Positions 37,341 to 46,746 of a DNA stretch of 61,176 nt are shown here, piece after piece (the first letter of the stretch is position 1; every line of letters begins with the position of its first letter). The DNA is from an uncultured Ignavibacteria bacterium (lineage in GTDB: Bacteria > Bacteroidota > Ignavibacteria > Ch128b): positions 1 through 61,176 of the forward strand of contig CALDZP010000078.1 of NCBI GenBank assembly GCA_937944105.1. The letters are read 5' to 3'. The position numbers and the translations under genes are program-made. The notes beneath the pieces were generated by a model. The model saw only the letters and a program-made list of their open reading frames with translations. It ran no database searches and was not told the DNA's origin.

Positions 37341-38732
37341 ATGGATTACAGAATCGAAACCGACAGCATGGGCGAAATGAAAGTTCCAAACGATAAATAT
37401 TATGGTGCCCAGACTGCAAGATCTTTGATGAATTTCAAAATCGGTGGCGAAAAATTTCCACCAGAATTTATCAGAGCATTGGCAATTGTAAAAAAAGCTG
37501 CTGCACTTACAAACAAAGAGCTTGGAGTTTTATCTGCAGAAAAAGCTGATTTAATTGTAAAAGCTGCTGATGAAGTAATTGAAGGAAAACTTAATGATCA
37601 TTTCCCGCTCGTGATCTGGCAAACAGGTAGTGGAACACAGACAAATATGAATGTGAATGAAGTAATTGCAAATCGAGCAATTGAAATGGCTGGCGGTGTA
37701 TTGGGGAGTAAAAAGCCAATTCATCCGAATGATGATGTTAACAAATCTCAATCAACAAACGATGCATTTCCAACAGCAATGCATATCTCTGCTGTTGAAG
37801 AAATTCATAGAAGATTAATTCCAATGGTAACAAAGTTGAGAGATGCGCTACAGCAAAAAGCAGAGGAATTTAAAGATATAATCAAGATTGGTAGAACTCA
37901 TTTGATGGACGCAACACCACTTACTCTCGGTCAGGAATTTTCAGGATATGCTCAACAACTTACAAATGGGCTTGAACGGATAAACGGATGCTTAACAAGA
38001 CTTTACGAAATTCCTCTCGGTGGAACAGCTGTTGGCACTGGTTTGAATTCTCATCCAAAATATGCAGAAAAGGTTGCGGAAAAAATTTCTGAGATTACAG
38101 GAAAACCATTTAAGACAGCAAGAAACAAATTTGAGGCAATGGCAGGAAAAGATGCGATGGTTGAATTACATGGTGTACTTAAAACTCTTGCAGCTTCATT
38201 AATGAAAATTGCAAATGATATTAGATGGCTTGCATCTGGTCCAAGATGTGGAATTGGTGAAATTAATATTCCTGAAAATGAACCTGGTAGTTCGATAATG
38301 CCTGGAAAGGTCAATCCAACTCAATCAGAAGCTATGACAATGGTATGTGCTCAGGTATTTGGTAATGATGTAACAGTGAATTTTGCCGGAGCCAGTGGAA
38401 ATTTTGAACTGAATGTCTTCATGCCTGTAATAATTTTTAATGTTTTGCAATCGATCAGGTTACTTGCTGATGCTTGTGAAAGTTTTACTGTTAATTGTGT
38501 TGCTGGCATTACTCCAAATTATGATAGAATAAAAATGCATCTTAATAATTCGTTGATGCTGGTTACAGCACTTAATCCAGTAATAGGTTATGACAATGCT
38601 GCAAAAGTCGCAAAGAAAGCACATAAAGAAAATAAAACACTGAAAGAAGCCGCTGTTGAACTCGGACTTCTGACACCTGAAAAATTTGATGAAGTTGTTA
38701 GACCAGAAAAAATGATAGGACCAAATCTCTGA
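37341..38732 (+). CDS. fumC: Fumarate hydratase class II
   Basis: FumC interconverts fumarate and malate in the TCA cycle and needs no iron-sulfur cluster. The 463-residue protein opens [20 protein letters not shown] and has substrate-binding motifs [17 protein letters not shown] and [20 protein letters not shown], the catalytic histidine segment [20 protein letters not shown], and the superfamily signature [16 protein letters not shown]. The ATG follows GAGAGG. The gene stands alone and ends at a bidirectional terminator shared with the convergent tRNA-Lys. Confidence 0.97.
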   Translation: MDYRIETDSMGEMKVPNDKYYGAQTARSLMNFKIGGEKFPPEFIRALAIVKKAAALTNKELGVLSAEKADLIVKAADEVIEGKLNDHFPLVIWQTGSGTQTNMNVNEVIANRAIEMAGGVLGSKKPIHPNDDVNKSQSTNDAFPTAMHISAVEEIHRRLIPMVTKLRDALQQKAEEFKDIIKIGRTHLMDATPLTLGQEFSGYAQQLTNGLERINGCLTRLYEIPLGGTAVGTGLNSHPKYAEKVAEKISEITGKPFKTARNKFEAMAGKDAMVELHGVLKTLAASLMKIANDIRWLASGPRCGIGEINIPENEPGSSIMPGKVNPTQSEAMTMVCAQVFGNDVTVNFAGASGNFELNVFMPVIIFNVLQSIRLLADACESFTVNCVAGITPNYDRIKMHLNNSLMLVTALNPVIGYDNAAKVAKKAHKENKTLKEAAVELGLLTPEKFDEVVRPEKMIGPNL

Positions 38733-38761
38733 AAATTTGAATGATTTTATAACATTAAATT

Positions 38762-38788
38762 AAAATCCCGGCTTTGCCGGGATTTTTT
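38762..38788. terminator. Bidirectional terminator between fumC and tRNA-Lys
   Basis: AAATCCCGGC-TTT-GCCGGGATTT is a near-perfect hairpin with T runs on one side and A runs on the other. It lies 30 bases after the fumC stop and directly adjoins the 3' end of the minus-strand tRNA, so it can serve both transcripts. Confidence 0.92.
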
Positions 38789-38789
38789 G

Positions 38790-38862
38790 TGCACCCTGCG
38801 AGACTCGAACTCGCGACCCACTGATTAAGAGTCAGTTGCTCTACCAACTGAGCTAAGGGTGC
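38790..38862 (-). tRNA. tRNA-Lys (anticodon CTT)
   Basis: The 73-base cloverleaf can be drawn on the minus strand: acceptor arms GCACCCT and AGGGTGC with discriminator A, D-arm AGCTCAGTTGGTAGAGC, anticodon arm ACTGA-CTCTTAA-TCAGT with CTT in the loop, and T-arm CGAGTTCGAGTCTCG. CTT reads the lysine codon AAG. The 3' CCA is not encoded; the next bases are CAA. It is followed directly by the bidirectional terminator. Confidence 0.95.
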
Positions 38863-39083
38863 AATGCAATTTAAAAAAATATCGGTTTTTAATGAAATCA
38901 CGGATTGAAAGGAAATTTTTTGATAAGAATTAATTATGGATTTAATACTTCATCTTATAATTATTAAGACGTAATCTTATTTATTCGAAGTTTCATATTT
39001 TATCTACATTATAGTTTTTTTCTCTATTACATTAAAAAACGATGGTTATGCTTAGATTGATTTAATATCTCTTCTTTTATAAT

Positions 39084-39115
39084 TTGGAAACGAAAAAAAC
39101 AATTATCGTTTCCAA
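39084..39115. promoter_or_regulatory. Perfect inverted repeat, candidate TetR operator
   Basis: TTGGAAACGA (39084-39093) and TCGTTTCCAA (39106-39115) are perfect 10-bp inverted arms separated by 12 bases. The right arm ends on the first base of the ATG proposed for the tetR gene. TetR-family dimers bind such repeats over their own promoter, so this is probably the operator of the whole efflux operon. The rest of 38863-39083 is AT-rich and should contain the promoters of the tRNA and of the operon. Confidence 0.7.
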
Positions 39116-39735
39116 TGATGCAAAAAGGGAATAATTTGTATAAAGAAAAAATTCTTGAGGTCGCCCAACAAAAATTTTTTTCAGATGGATTTGTCAAAAC
39201 ATCAATTGATGAAATTGCAAGAGAGTACCACATAAGTAAGAAAACAATTTACAAATACTTCAAATCAAAAGACGATTTATTATCAAATGTTGTTAAGAAT
39301 TTTGCTTCAAATGTTACGAATTCGGTCATAGAAATAATGTCTTCAAATAAAAATCCAATAGAAAAGTTATTAGATGTTTTAAATCTGGTGCAAAATTCAA
39401 TTAAACAATTAAGTATGAGATATATTGATGAAATTCAGAAACATAAACCGAGATTATGGAATTATATTCAAAAAATTAGAAAAGAAAATTTAGAAAAAGT
39501 TGTGTCTCAAACCATTGAGGAGGGTAAGGAGGAAGGACTTTTTGAGGATGTTGATCCTGAAATTGTTTTCAGAATTTTTTATGGGGCTGTTAGAAATGTT
39601 TTAAATCCAGAATTTCTAATAACAAATCCAATATCAAGTGAAGAGGCAATTAGAAAAACTTTTGACATTCTTTTAAATGGAATTTTAACTAAAGAGGGAA
39701 GAAAATTATACAAACGACAAAATAAAGGGTTGTGA
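39115..39735 (+). CDS. TetR/AcrR-family repressor of the ABC-2 efflux operon
   Basis: This 206-residue protein has an N-terminal helix-turn-helix (residues about 12-55: ILEVAQQKFFSDGFVKTSID, then ISKKTIYKYFKSKDDLL) and an all-helical ligand-binding C-terminus of the TetR_C type. The ATG at 39115 overlaps the operator arm; a TTG at 39136, preceded by AAAGGGA, is an alternative start that would leave the operator fully in the leader. It is the first gene of a seven-gene rightward operon and is followed after three bases by the adaptor gene. The inducer is unknown, likely a toxic organic compound exported by the pump. Confidence 0.9.
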   Translation: MMQKGNNLYKEKILEVAQQKFFSDGFVKTSIDEIAREYHISKKTIYKYFKSKDDLLSNVVKNFASNVTNSVIEIMSSNKNPIEKLLDVLNLVQNSIKQLSMRYIDEIQKHKPRLWNYIQKIRKENLEKVVSQTIEEGKEEGLFEDVDPEIVFRIFYGAVRNVLNPEFLITNPISSEEAIRKTFDILLNGILTKEGRKLYKRQNKGL

Positions 39736-39738
39736 GAA

Positions 39739-40695
39739 ATGAAATCGCTATTTGCAATTATACTTATAGTAATTTTTTATGGCTGTATTAAACACGATAA
39801 TAATGTTATCGAAACTTCAAGTTCCATAGAAGCGACTAATATAGAGATAAGATCAAAAATACCTGGTGATTTGCTGGAATGTTTTGTTAAAGAAGGGCAA
39901 TTTGTTCACAAAAATGATACTCTTTTTTTAATCGATACAAAGGAATTATCATTACAATATGAACAAGCAGTTGCTAATTACAATTCGGTATTAGCAAAAT
40001 ATCAAACAATAGTTCAAGGAGTTCGTCAAGAGGATAAGGCTCAATTAAGAGAACTTGTTAGACAGGCTCAGGTAAATTATGATAATGCTAAGAAAGATTT
40101 CGATAGAATTAAAAATCTTTTTGAAAATGAAAGTGTATCGCAAAAAGTTTTTGATGATACAAAGTTAAGATTTGAAGTAGCAGAAGCTCAACTTAGATCG
40201 GCAAAAGAAAACCTTTTGAAGGCAGAGCGAGGTCCGTTAAAATCAGAAATTGAAGCAATTAAATCGACAGTAGATGCCGCTAAATCACAGGTTGAAATTC
40301 TTAAAAAGAAAATAGACGATGCTGTGATTAAAGCTCCTTCCGATGGTTATATTGCCCTGATTAATTTTGATAAAGGAGAATTCGTTCTTGCGGGCTCTTT
40401 AATTACGAAGCTTATTAATCTCGATGAAGTATATTTAAAAATTTATGTGAGTTCGTTTGATCTAGGTAGAGTTTTTCTCGGACAAAAAGCAGAAATCAAA
40501 GCAGACTCTTATCCCGATAAAGTTTTTGAAGGTGAAGTAGTTTTTATTTCCAATGAAGCAGAATTCACACCGAAAAATATTCAGACAAAAGATGAGAGAG
40601 TAAAGCTCGTATACGCTGTTAAAATTAGAATCCCGAATAAAGAACATCTCCTCAAAGAAGGAATGTATTGTGATGTTACATTAAGAACTAACTAA
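39739..40695 (+). CDS. HlyD-family periplasmic adaptor lipoprotein (YbhG-like)
   Basis: This 318-residue protein begins with a lipoprotein signal (MKSLFAIILIVIFYGC; lipobox FYGC). The first lipoyl half motif is near LLECFVKEGQFVHKNDTLFL. A long alpha-hairpin at about 70-190 contains heptad repeats (DNAKKDFDRIKNLFENESVS, LRSAKENLLKAERGPLKSEI). The second lipoyl half is VIKAPSDGYIALINFDKGEF, and a beta-barrel domain follows. It would bridge the ABC-2 permeases in the inner membrane to the TolC-like protein. The closest known layout is the YbhGFSR exporter of Enterobacteria. Confidence 0.9.
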   Translation: MKSLFAIILIVIFYGCIKHDNNVIETSSSIEATNIEIRSKIPGDLLECFVKEGQFVHKNDTLFLIDTKELSLQYEQAVANYNSVLAKYQTIVQGVRQEDKAQLRELVRQAQVNYDNAKKDFDRIKNLFENESVSQKVFDDTKLRFEVAEAQLRSAKENLLKAERGPLKSEIEAIKSTVDAAKSQVEILKKKIDDAVIKAPSDGYIALINFDKGEFVLAGSLITKLINLDEVYLKIYVSSFDLGRVFLGQKAEIKADSYPDKVFEGEVVFISNEAEFTPKNIQTKDERVKLVYAVKIRIPNKEHLLKEGMYCDVTLRTN

Positions 40696-40776
40696 TAAAA
40701 TTAATCGTTGGTTAGATTAAAATCTATGAAAAAAAATCACAGGATGTTGTGTTTAGAAATTTTTACTGTGAATTAA

Positions 40777-41694
40777 ATGAATAACGAAATTATTATTCGA
40801 CTCCAAAAAGTTTCAAAAAAGTATTTTGAATCGGAAGCACTTATTGATATTAATTTTGAAGTTTACAAAGGAGAGATGTTTGGTCTTGTAGGTCCTGATG
40901 GTGCTGGTAAAACAACCCTTTTAAAGCTTTTATGCGGAATTGAGAAAAAAGACTCGGGAGAAATCAACATTTTTGACCTAGATGTAGATAAATATCGTCC
41001 GGTTATTAATCGAAAAATTGGATATCTTTCCCAGAAATATTCACTTTATGGGGATCTAACAATCGATGAAAATATAGAATTTTTTGCGAGAATTCACGGA
41101 GTAAAAAATTTTCAACTAAGGAGAGATGAGCTACTTGAATTTAGTCGATTGACAAAATTCAGGAACAGATTGGTTGATAAACTCTCAGGGGGGATGAAAC
41201 AAAAAACAGCGTTAGTTTGTGCATTAATTCATCAACCAAGTATTTTGTTTTTAGATGAACCTACGAATGGAGTAGATCCAGTTTCAAGAAGAGATTTCTG
41301 GTCAATACTGGCAGAATTACAAAAGCAAGGAATTACAATTCTAATCTCAACACCTTATCTTGAAGAAACCGAACGATGCAGCAGAATTGCAATTCTGAAT
41401 AAAGGGAAAATAATCGCAATCGATTCACCACAAAACTTAAAAAATAAAATCACTCAAAATGTTTTTGAAATAGTTTGTTCGCCGGTTAGAGAAGCTTACA
41501 AATTGATTTTAAAATATTATCCTGAGACAGAAGTTCAAATGTTTGGTGATAATGTTAATATCATATCAAATCAACCAGTTGGGTCATTTTCAAGTTTTTT
41601 AAAAGATAAGGGAATTCAGATCCACGATGTAAGAAAAAAAATTCCATCAATTGAAAATGTTTTTATTCATCTCTTAAGAGAGGGAGGGGATTAA
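40777..41694 (+). CDS. ABC-2 exporter ATP-binding protein, first ATPase (YbhF N-half-like)
   Basis: This 305-residue ATPase has Walker A GPDGAGKTTLLKLL (residues about 37-50), a Q-loop in IGYLSQKYSLYGDL, the canonical signature LSGGMKQKTALV, Walker B ILFLDEPTNGVDP and a switch region in TILISTPYLEETERC, where Pro-Tyr replaces the usual H-loop His. The missing His suggests reduced or altered hydrolysis at this site. It starts 81 bases after the adaptor gene and abuts the TolC-like gene. E. coli YbhF carries two such domains in one chain; here they are separate genes. Confidence 0.93.
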   Translation: MNNEIIIRLQKVSKKYFESEALIDINFEVYKGEMFGLVGPDGAGKTTLLKLLCGIEKKDSGEINIFDLDVDKYRPVINRKIGYLSQKYSLYGDLTIDENIEFFARIHGVKNFQLRRDELLEFSRLTKFRNRLVDKLSGGMKQKTALVCALIHQPSILFLDEPTNGVDPVSRRDFWSILAELQKQGITILISTPYLEETERCSRIAILNKGKIIAIDSPQNLKNKITQNVFEIVCSPVREAYKLILKYYPETEVQMFGDNVNIISNQPVGSFSSFLKDKGIQIHDVRKKIPSIENVFIHLLREGGD

Positions 41695-42999
41695 ATGATG
41701 TTAAAAACAATTTTGATTTTATTATTTGCTTTTCAAATTATTTTTTCGCAGGAATTATATCTTTCTCATGAGGAGGTAGTAAAGTTAACTCTTGAAAATA
41801 ATCTTACAATAAAAACTTATAAAAGTAAAGTTGATCAGGCTGAATTAAAAAAGAAAGAGATTTTTTTAGGAATGTTACCTCAGTTAAAGTTTGCAGGAAG
41901 ATATTCAAGATTGAGTGAGATAGAACCCTTTATTATTGAGCTCCCCTTTATTTCAGGCTCGCCAAAGATAAACGTTTATGAACCAGTAGAAGAGCAACTT
42001 TTCACAAGAATAAGTTTAGAATTCCCGTTATTCACTGGATTAAGACAGATAAATTCAATAAAAGCTCAGGAAAAATTTCTAAATGTTAGTCAAGAAGAGC
42101 TAAGACAGGTTATCAATGAAATAATTTACAAAGCAAAAGATATTTACTTAAAACTTTTTATTGCATATAAATCAATAGAGTTAATTGAAACTAACATTGA
42201 ATATCTTGAATCGCAAAAGAAAATAGCTCAAAATTTTTTTGATAATGGATTATTGCAAAAAAATGAAATCTTAAAGATTGATATTGCTCTCACTCAAGCC
42301 AGAATTAAATTTTTTGATCACCAGAATTTAATTGATAATCTAAACTCTTCTCTCTGTCAGATTTTAGATCTTAATGTTAATACTAAAATTATTCCTTCGT
42401 TGGAACTGGATAAATTATTAACTGAAAAAAATCTTGAAGATGAAAATTTTACAGTTCGACCAGATATTAAGGCAATTCAAAATTATATTTTGGGATATGA
42501 GTATCTAAAAAAAGTAAATATTGGTTCGTTATTTCCGAATCTCTATTTTAATGCTGGTTATGACTATGCGAAACCAAATCAAAAATATTTTCCAGTTAAA
42601 AATGAATGGAAATATAGCTGGGATTTAAATATAGTTTTACAATTTAACTTATGGGATTGGCTACTTCCAATTAATCGAGCCAGGCAAATCGATTTACAGA
42701 TTAAGCAGGCTGAATATCAATTAAATCAGCTTCTTAAAAAATACGAGATAGAACTTTCTGATTTAAAATCTCGATTGGATAATGAAACTCTAAAGAAAGA
42801 ATTGAACTTGATGGAATTAAAGTACGCCGAAGAAAATCTTAAAATTAATGAAAATAAGTTCAAAGAAGGTTTGGTTACGGTAACAGATTTACTGGATGCT
42901 AATCGTCAAAAAATAGAAGCGGAAATCAAACTACTTGATTCGAAAGTAAGAATTATTTTATTGAGGGAAGAATTAAAAAAATTATTTGGTTTGTATTAA
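41695..42999 (+). CDS. TolC-like outer-membrane factor embedded in the ABC-2 efflux operon
   Basis: This 434-residue OEP-family protein has a signal peptide (MMLKTILILLFAFQIIFSQ), a first repeat opening with LSHEEVVKLTLENNLTIKTY and a second half with FKEGLVTVTDLLDANRQKIE, the standard closing motif. It provides the outer-membrane duct for the ABC-2 exporter. It is inserted between the two ATPase genes, touching both (its stop overlaps the next start by one base), so stoichiometric expression is likely. It is distinct in sequence from the TolC-like protein at 4937-6271 that serves the RND pump. Confidence 0.9.
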   Translation: MMLKTILILLFAFQIIFSQELYLSHEEVVKLTLENNLTIKTYKSKVDQAELKKKEIFLGMLPQLKFAGRYSRLSEIEPFIIELPFISGSPKINVYEPVEEQLFTRISLEFPLFTGLRQINSIKAQEKFLNVSQEELRQVINEIIYKAKDIYLKLFIAYKSIELIETNIEYLESQKKIAQNFFDNGLLQKNEILKIDIALTQARIKFFDHQNLIDNLNSSLCQILDLNVNTKIIPSLELDKLLTEKNLEDENFTVRPDIKAIQNYILGYEYLKKVNIGSLFPNLYFNAGYDYAKPNQKYFPVKNEWKYSWDLNIVLQFNLWDWLLPINRARQIDLQIKQAEYQLNQLLKKYEIELSDLKSRLDNETLKKELNLMELKYAEENLKINENKFKEGLVTVTDLLDANRQKIEAEIKLLDSKVRIILLREELKKLFGLY

Positions 43000-43958
43000 T
43001 GAATTCGCACGTCATATGGACAAAAGATCTAACTAAAAAGTTTGGGGATTTCGTTTCAGTTGATAAAATATCAATTGAAGTGGAGAGGGGAGAAATTTAT
43101 GGGTTTATTGGTTCAAATGGTGCTGGAAAGACAACTACCATTAGAATGCTTTGTGGGATTCTTGATCCAACTTCAGGTCGGGGTATGGTTGCAGGTTACG
43201 ATATATTCAAAGAACAGGAAAAGATTAAGAAAAATATTGGTTATATGTCGCAAAAATTTTCATTATATAATGAACTAACAGTTGAAGAGAATATTGATTT
43301 CTTTTGCGGAGCGTATAAACTTTCTTATCAGCAAAGAAAAATTGCAAAAGCAAAAGCTTTTGAGATATCTCAACTGAAAAATTTTAAAGATACACTTACT
43401 AAAGATTTACCTGTTGGCTGGAAACAAAGATTAGCCTTAAGTTGTGCTTTACTTCATGAACCACAGATTGTTTTTCTTGATGAACCCACTGCTGGTGTTG
43501 ATCCAATCTCAAGAAGAAATTTCTGGGATTTAATTTATGATTTATCTACTGAGGGAATTACTGTTTTTGTGACGACTCATTTTCTCGATGAGGCAGAACA
43601 TTGTACAAAGATTGGATTAATAAATGAAGGAAAAATTGTTGCTCAGGATTCCCCATCAAATTTAAAAGCATATTTTGATTTCGAGCTTTATGAAATTATC
43701 TCATCTGATAATATCCAATTGTATGAATTACTCATGAAAGAAAATTTTGGAAGAAGTGTTTCTTTATTTGGGAATACAATTCATCTTGTATTAAATCGAA
43801 AATTAGGTATGGAGAGGGAGTTGAAAAATTTCGCAGAAAAGAATTCAATTTATCTTTATTCAATTTCAAAAATTCATCCAACTCTTGAAGATGTTTTTAT
43901 TAATTTAATTGAAGAAGAAAATTCAAAGATAAACGAGGAATTAAGGAGAGATTTTTAA
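42999..43958 (+). CDS. ABC-2 exporter ATP-binding protein, second ATPase (YbhF C-half-like)
   Basis: This 319-residue ATPase has Walker A GSNGAGKTTTIRML, a Q-loop region MSQKFSLYNELTVEENIDF, Walker B IVFLDEPTAGVDP and an H-loop His in VFVTTHFLDEAEHC. Its ABC signature is degenerate (LPVGWKQRLALSCALLHEP in place of LSGGQ). This pairs with the first ATPase, which has a good signature but lacks the H-loop His, so a heterodimer with one consensus and one altered site is likely, as known for YbhF-type proteins. It begins at the stop of the TolC-like gene and is followed by the permeases after 20 bases. Confidence 0.93.
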   Translation: MNSHVIWTKDLTKKFGDFVSVDKISIEVERGEIYGFIGSNGAGKTTTIRMLCGILDPTSGRGMVAGYDIFKEQEKIKKNIGYMSQKFSLYNELTVEENIDFFCGAYKLSYQQRKIAKAKAFEISQLKNFKDTLTKDLPVGWKQRLALSCALLHEPQIVFLDEPTAGVDPISRRNFWDLIYDLSTEGITVFVTTHFLDEAEHCTKIGLINEGKIVAQDSPSNLKAYFDFELYEIISSDNIQLYELLMKENFGRSVSLFGNTIHLVLNRKLGMERELKNFAEKNSIYLYSISKIHPTLEDVFINLIEEENSKINEELRRDF

Positions 43959-43978
43959 TAAAAATATATAAACTAAAG

Positions 43979-45115
43979 ATGGACAAACTGAAAGAAAGCA
44001 TTAATCGTATTTTGCCATTTATAAAAAAAGAATTTTTACAATTTCTGAGGGATAAAAGAAGTCTTGTAGTATTTTTATTTGTTCCATCTTTTATGCTGGT
44101 ACTTTTTGGCTATGCTTTAAATCTCGATGTCAAAAATGCGCCCTTTGTTGTTCTGGATAATAACAAATCATTTAATTCGAGAGAATTAATTTCCGCAATT
44201 TCTCACAATCAATATTTTAGCTTTAAAGGGTATGTTGAAAATTATCAAGAGATAGAAAAATTAATTGATGATGGGGAAGCTAAATTTGGAATAATAATAC
44301 CATTAGATTTTGAAAGGAATTTACTATTAGGTAAAGAGACAAAGATTCAAATTATTATCGATGGATCTCAATCAATGATAGCTTCTAATTTAATTGGTTA
44401 CCTTAAAGCTTATATCAATAATTATTCATTTAAGTATAACATTAAAAATACGGATATAAATTTTCCGCAAGTTATATTAATTCCGCGAATATGGTATAAT
44501 CCAGAATTAAAAACAGCCAATTTTTTTGTTCCTGGTTTAATTGCTTTTATAATGATGGTGATGGCTGTTGTTGCCACTTCATTAACGATTGTTCGAGAAA
44601 AGGAGAGAAATACAATAGAACAGTTAATTATATCCCCGTTAAGAATGTATGAATTAATAACTGCCAAACTCGTTGCCCCGCTATTAATTGCATTTATCGC
44701 AGCTATGTTAATTTTACTTACTGGTTATATATTATTTGGGATCCAGGTTAAAGGTAATTTGATTTTGCTATTAATTGCGACAATAATTTTTCTTTTAAAT
44801 TCGCTTGCCTTTGGTGTTTTCATTTCAGTGCTTGCCGATAGTCAGCAAGTTGCTTTTCTTGCTTCGATTCTTTCTACAATTATTCCAACTCTTGTTTTTT
44901 CAAATTTTATTTTTCCAATTAGTAGTATGCCCGAAATTTTACAGTACATAAGTTACATCATTCCTGCAAAATATTATTTAGTTATTTTAAGAGGCATAAT
45001 TTTAAAAGGAGTTGGGTTTTCAATTTTATGGGAGCAGTTTGCTTTTCTTTTAATTTTCTTAATTGGAATGTTCTTGATTTCTACAATTTTATTAAAAATC
45101 AAGGGATTAAAATGA
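43979..45115 (+). CDS. ABC-2 type permease, first (YbhS/YhhJ-like)
   Basis: This 378-residue membrane protein has the ABC-2 exporter fold: an N-terminal basic amphipathic helix and TM1 (KKEFLQFLRDKRSLVVFLFV, about 16-35), a periplasmic domain of about 140 residues, and five C-terminal membrane helices (about 180-375). The sequence REKERNTIEQLIISPLRMYE after TM2 is the family coupling motif. It is clearly homologous to the next gene and presumably forms a heterodimeric channel with it. The last bases overlap the start of the second permease (ATGA). Confidence 0.92.
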   Translation: MDKLKESINRILPFIKKEFLQFLRDKRSLVVFLFVPSFMLVLFGYALNLDVKNAPFVVLDNNKSFNSRELISAISHNQYFSFKGYVENYQEIEKLIDDGEAKFGIIIPLDFERNLLLGKETKIQIIIDGSQSMIASNLIGYLKAYINNYSFKYNIKNTDINFPQVILIPRIWYNPELKTANFFVPGLIAFIMMVMAVVATSLTIVREKERNTIEQLIISPLRMYELITAKLVAPLLIAFIAAMLILLTGYILFGIQVKGNLILLLIATIIFLLNSLAFGVFISVLADSQQVAFLASILSTIIPTLVFSNFIFPISSMPEILQYISYIIPAKYYLVILRGIILKGVGFSILWEQFAFLLIFLIGMFLISTILLKIKGLK

Positions 45116-46242
45116 TTACTCTGTTAGACTTTATTAAAAAAGAATTTCTTCAATTGAAAAGAGATAGGAGAATGCTCCCGTTGATATTTCTTGCTCCCGT
45201 GTTACAGTTAATTATAGTTGGCTATGCAATTACATTTGATATTAAAAATATAAATGTAGTTGTTTGTGATTTAAATCGTTCGGAAGAAAGTAAAAATTAC
45301 ATTGAAAGTATTAGATCAAGCGGATACTTTAAATTCATTGAATTTATAGTGAATCAAGAGGAAGTTGATTACTATCTTGATAAAAGTCTTGCCAGAATAG
45401 CAATAATAATTCCTAAAGATTTTTCATCGGATCTACAAAAAGGGACTTCCGCTGAAATTCAAATTATAGTTGATGGTTCAGATGCATATTCGGCAAATGT
45501 CAGTTTAAGTTACATCAGTGGGATTACATTTAATTTTAATAAAAATATTTTAATAAAGTACATGAATAATTACGGAAAGATTTTTTCGTTTGTTAGAATT
45601 GAGCCAGAAACTCGTATCTGGTTTAATCCAGAACTGAAGAGTTCAAATTATTTTATCCCTGGAATTATTGGGTTACTTCTTACGATAGTTACATTGCTTT
45701 TAACTTCGATGGCAATTGTTAAGGAAAAAGAATACGGAACAATGGAACAATTGATAGTTACGCCTATTCGAAAGGTTGAATTAATAATTGGTAAATTAAT
45801 TCCATTTACTATAATTGGTTTTGTAGAGGTTCTAATAGTACTTGCTGCAGCTTTTATCTTTTTTGATCTTCAATTAAAAGGTAGTTTATTATTGCTGTTA
45901 TTAAGTTGTGTCCCATTTTTGTTTTCAACTCTCGGTCTTGGAATGTTTGTTTCGACAATTTCTCGAACTCAACAGCAAGCAATGATGATATCAGTTTTTT
46001 TAATAATGCTTCCATTCATTTATTTATCCGGTTTTACTTTCCCTGTGGAGAATATGCCAGAAATTATCCAATTTGCATCTAATTTTATACCATTGAAATA
46101 TTTTTTGATAGTTCTACGCTCGCTTTTTTTGAAAGGTGTTGGTTTATCCGAAATATGGGATGAGATTCTGATTATGCTTATAATTGGTATTACGATTTTT
46201 TCGATGAGTGTATTGTTTTTCAGAAAACAATTAGAAGGTTAA
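45112..46242 (+). CDS. ABC-2 type permease, second (YbhR-like)
   Basis: This 376-residue membrane protein is homologous to the preceding permease: DFIKKEFLQLKRDRRMLPLI at the N-terminus, a periplasmic domain, then VKEKEYGTMEQLIVTPIRKV and five membrane segments. The start at 45112 overlaps the previous stop and follows AAGGGA; a longer reading from 45028 would run inside the first permease and is rejected. Two permeases with two ATPases, an adaptor and a TolC partner make a complete MacB-independent tripartite exporter. It ends the operon; no obvious terminator hairpin was seen in the 177-base gap that follows. Confidence 0.92.
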   Translation: MITLLDFIKKEFLQLKRDRRMLPLIFLAPVLQLIIVGYAITFDIKNINVVVCDLNRSEESKNYIESIRSSGYFKFIEFIVNQEEVDYYLDKSLARIAIIIPKDFSSDLQKGTSAEIQIIVDGSDAYSANVSLSYISGITFNFNKNILIKYMNNYGKIFSFVRIEPETRIWFNPELKSSNYFIPGIIGLLLTIVTLLLTSMAIVKEKEYGTMEQLIVTPIRKVELIIGKLIPFTIIGFVEVLIVLAAAFIFFDLQLKGSLLLLLLSCVPFLFSTLGLGMFVSTISRTQQQAMMISVFLIMLPFIYLSGFTFPVENMPEIIQFASNFIPLKYFLIVLRSLFLKGVGLSEIWDEILIMLIIGITIFSMSVLFFRKQLEG

Positions 46243-46419
46243 TGTTATTCTGGTGAAATTTATTGATTTAAATATCGTTAGTGATCTAAAATTGATAATT
46301 TTGATTAAATAAAAAATTAAAAAATACCGAAGAACCCTTCTCTCACCAATTCTCACTTAATATTATACCATAAAAAATTTTATTGTTCTGAAGATAAATC
46401 CTTAAAAAACTTTTCTATG

Positions 46420-46746
46420 CTATTTATTTTCATCTTCAACAATCACAGCAGTACCATACGCAATAATTTCAGCAACATTTTGCATTACATAAGATGTTCC
46501 AAATCTTACATCAATAACAGCATTTGCTCCTAAATCCTTTGCATTTTGAATCATTCTGTCAAGTGCTTGCTCTCGTGCTTCTGCTAAAAGTTTGGTGTAT
46601 TCTTGAATTTCACCACCTACAATATTTTTAAATGCAGCTAAAATATCTTTCCCGATGTGACGAGCTCGAACTGTATTCCCTCTAACAATACCAAGCAATC
46701 TTGTTACTTTTTTGCCGGGTATAAAATCTGTCGTCGAAATTATCAT
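46420..46746 (-). CDS. YbjQ / UPF0145 family protein
   Basis: This 108-residue soluble protein matches the YbjQ family (heavy-metal-binding-domain-like name in databases): IISTTDFIPGKKVTRLLGIV at the start, GNTVRARHIGKDILAAFKNI, GGEIQEYTKLLAEAREQAL and LGANAVIDVRFGTS. Family members form pentameric beta-rich rings, but their function is not established. It overlaps the upstream small membrane protein gene by four bases, so the two are expressed together and may work together at the membrane. Confidence 0.9.
   Translation of the reverse strand: MIISTTDFIPGKKVTRLLGIVRGNTVRARHIGKDILAAFKNIVGGEIQEYTKLLAEAREQALDRMIQNAKDLGANAVIDVRFGTSYVMQNVAEIIAYGTAVIVEDENK

Noticed and set aside
45028-45111. Upstream start for the second permease inside the first permease gene
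   Set aside because: The added residues are a frame shadow of the first permease; the ATG at 45112 overlaps the previous stop and has a ribosome site.
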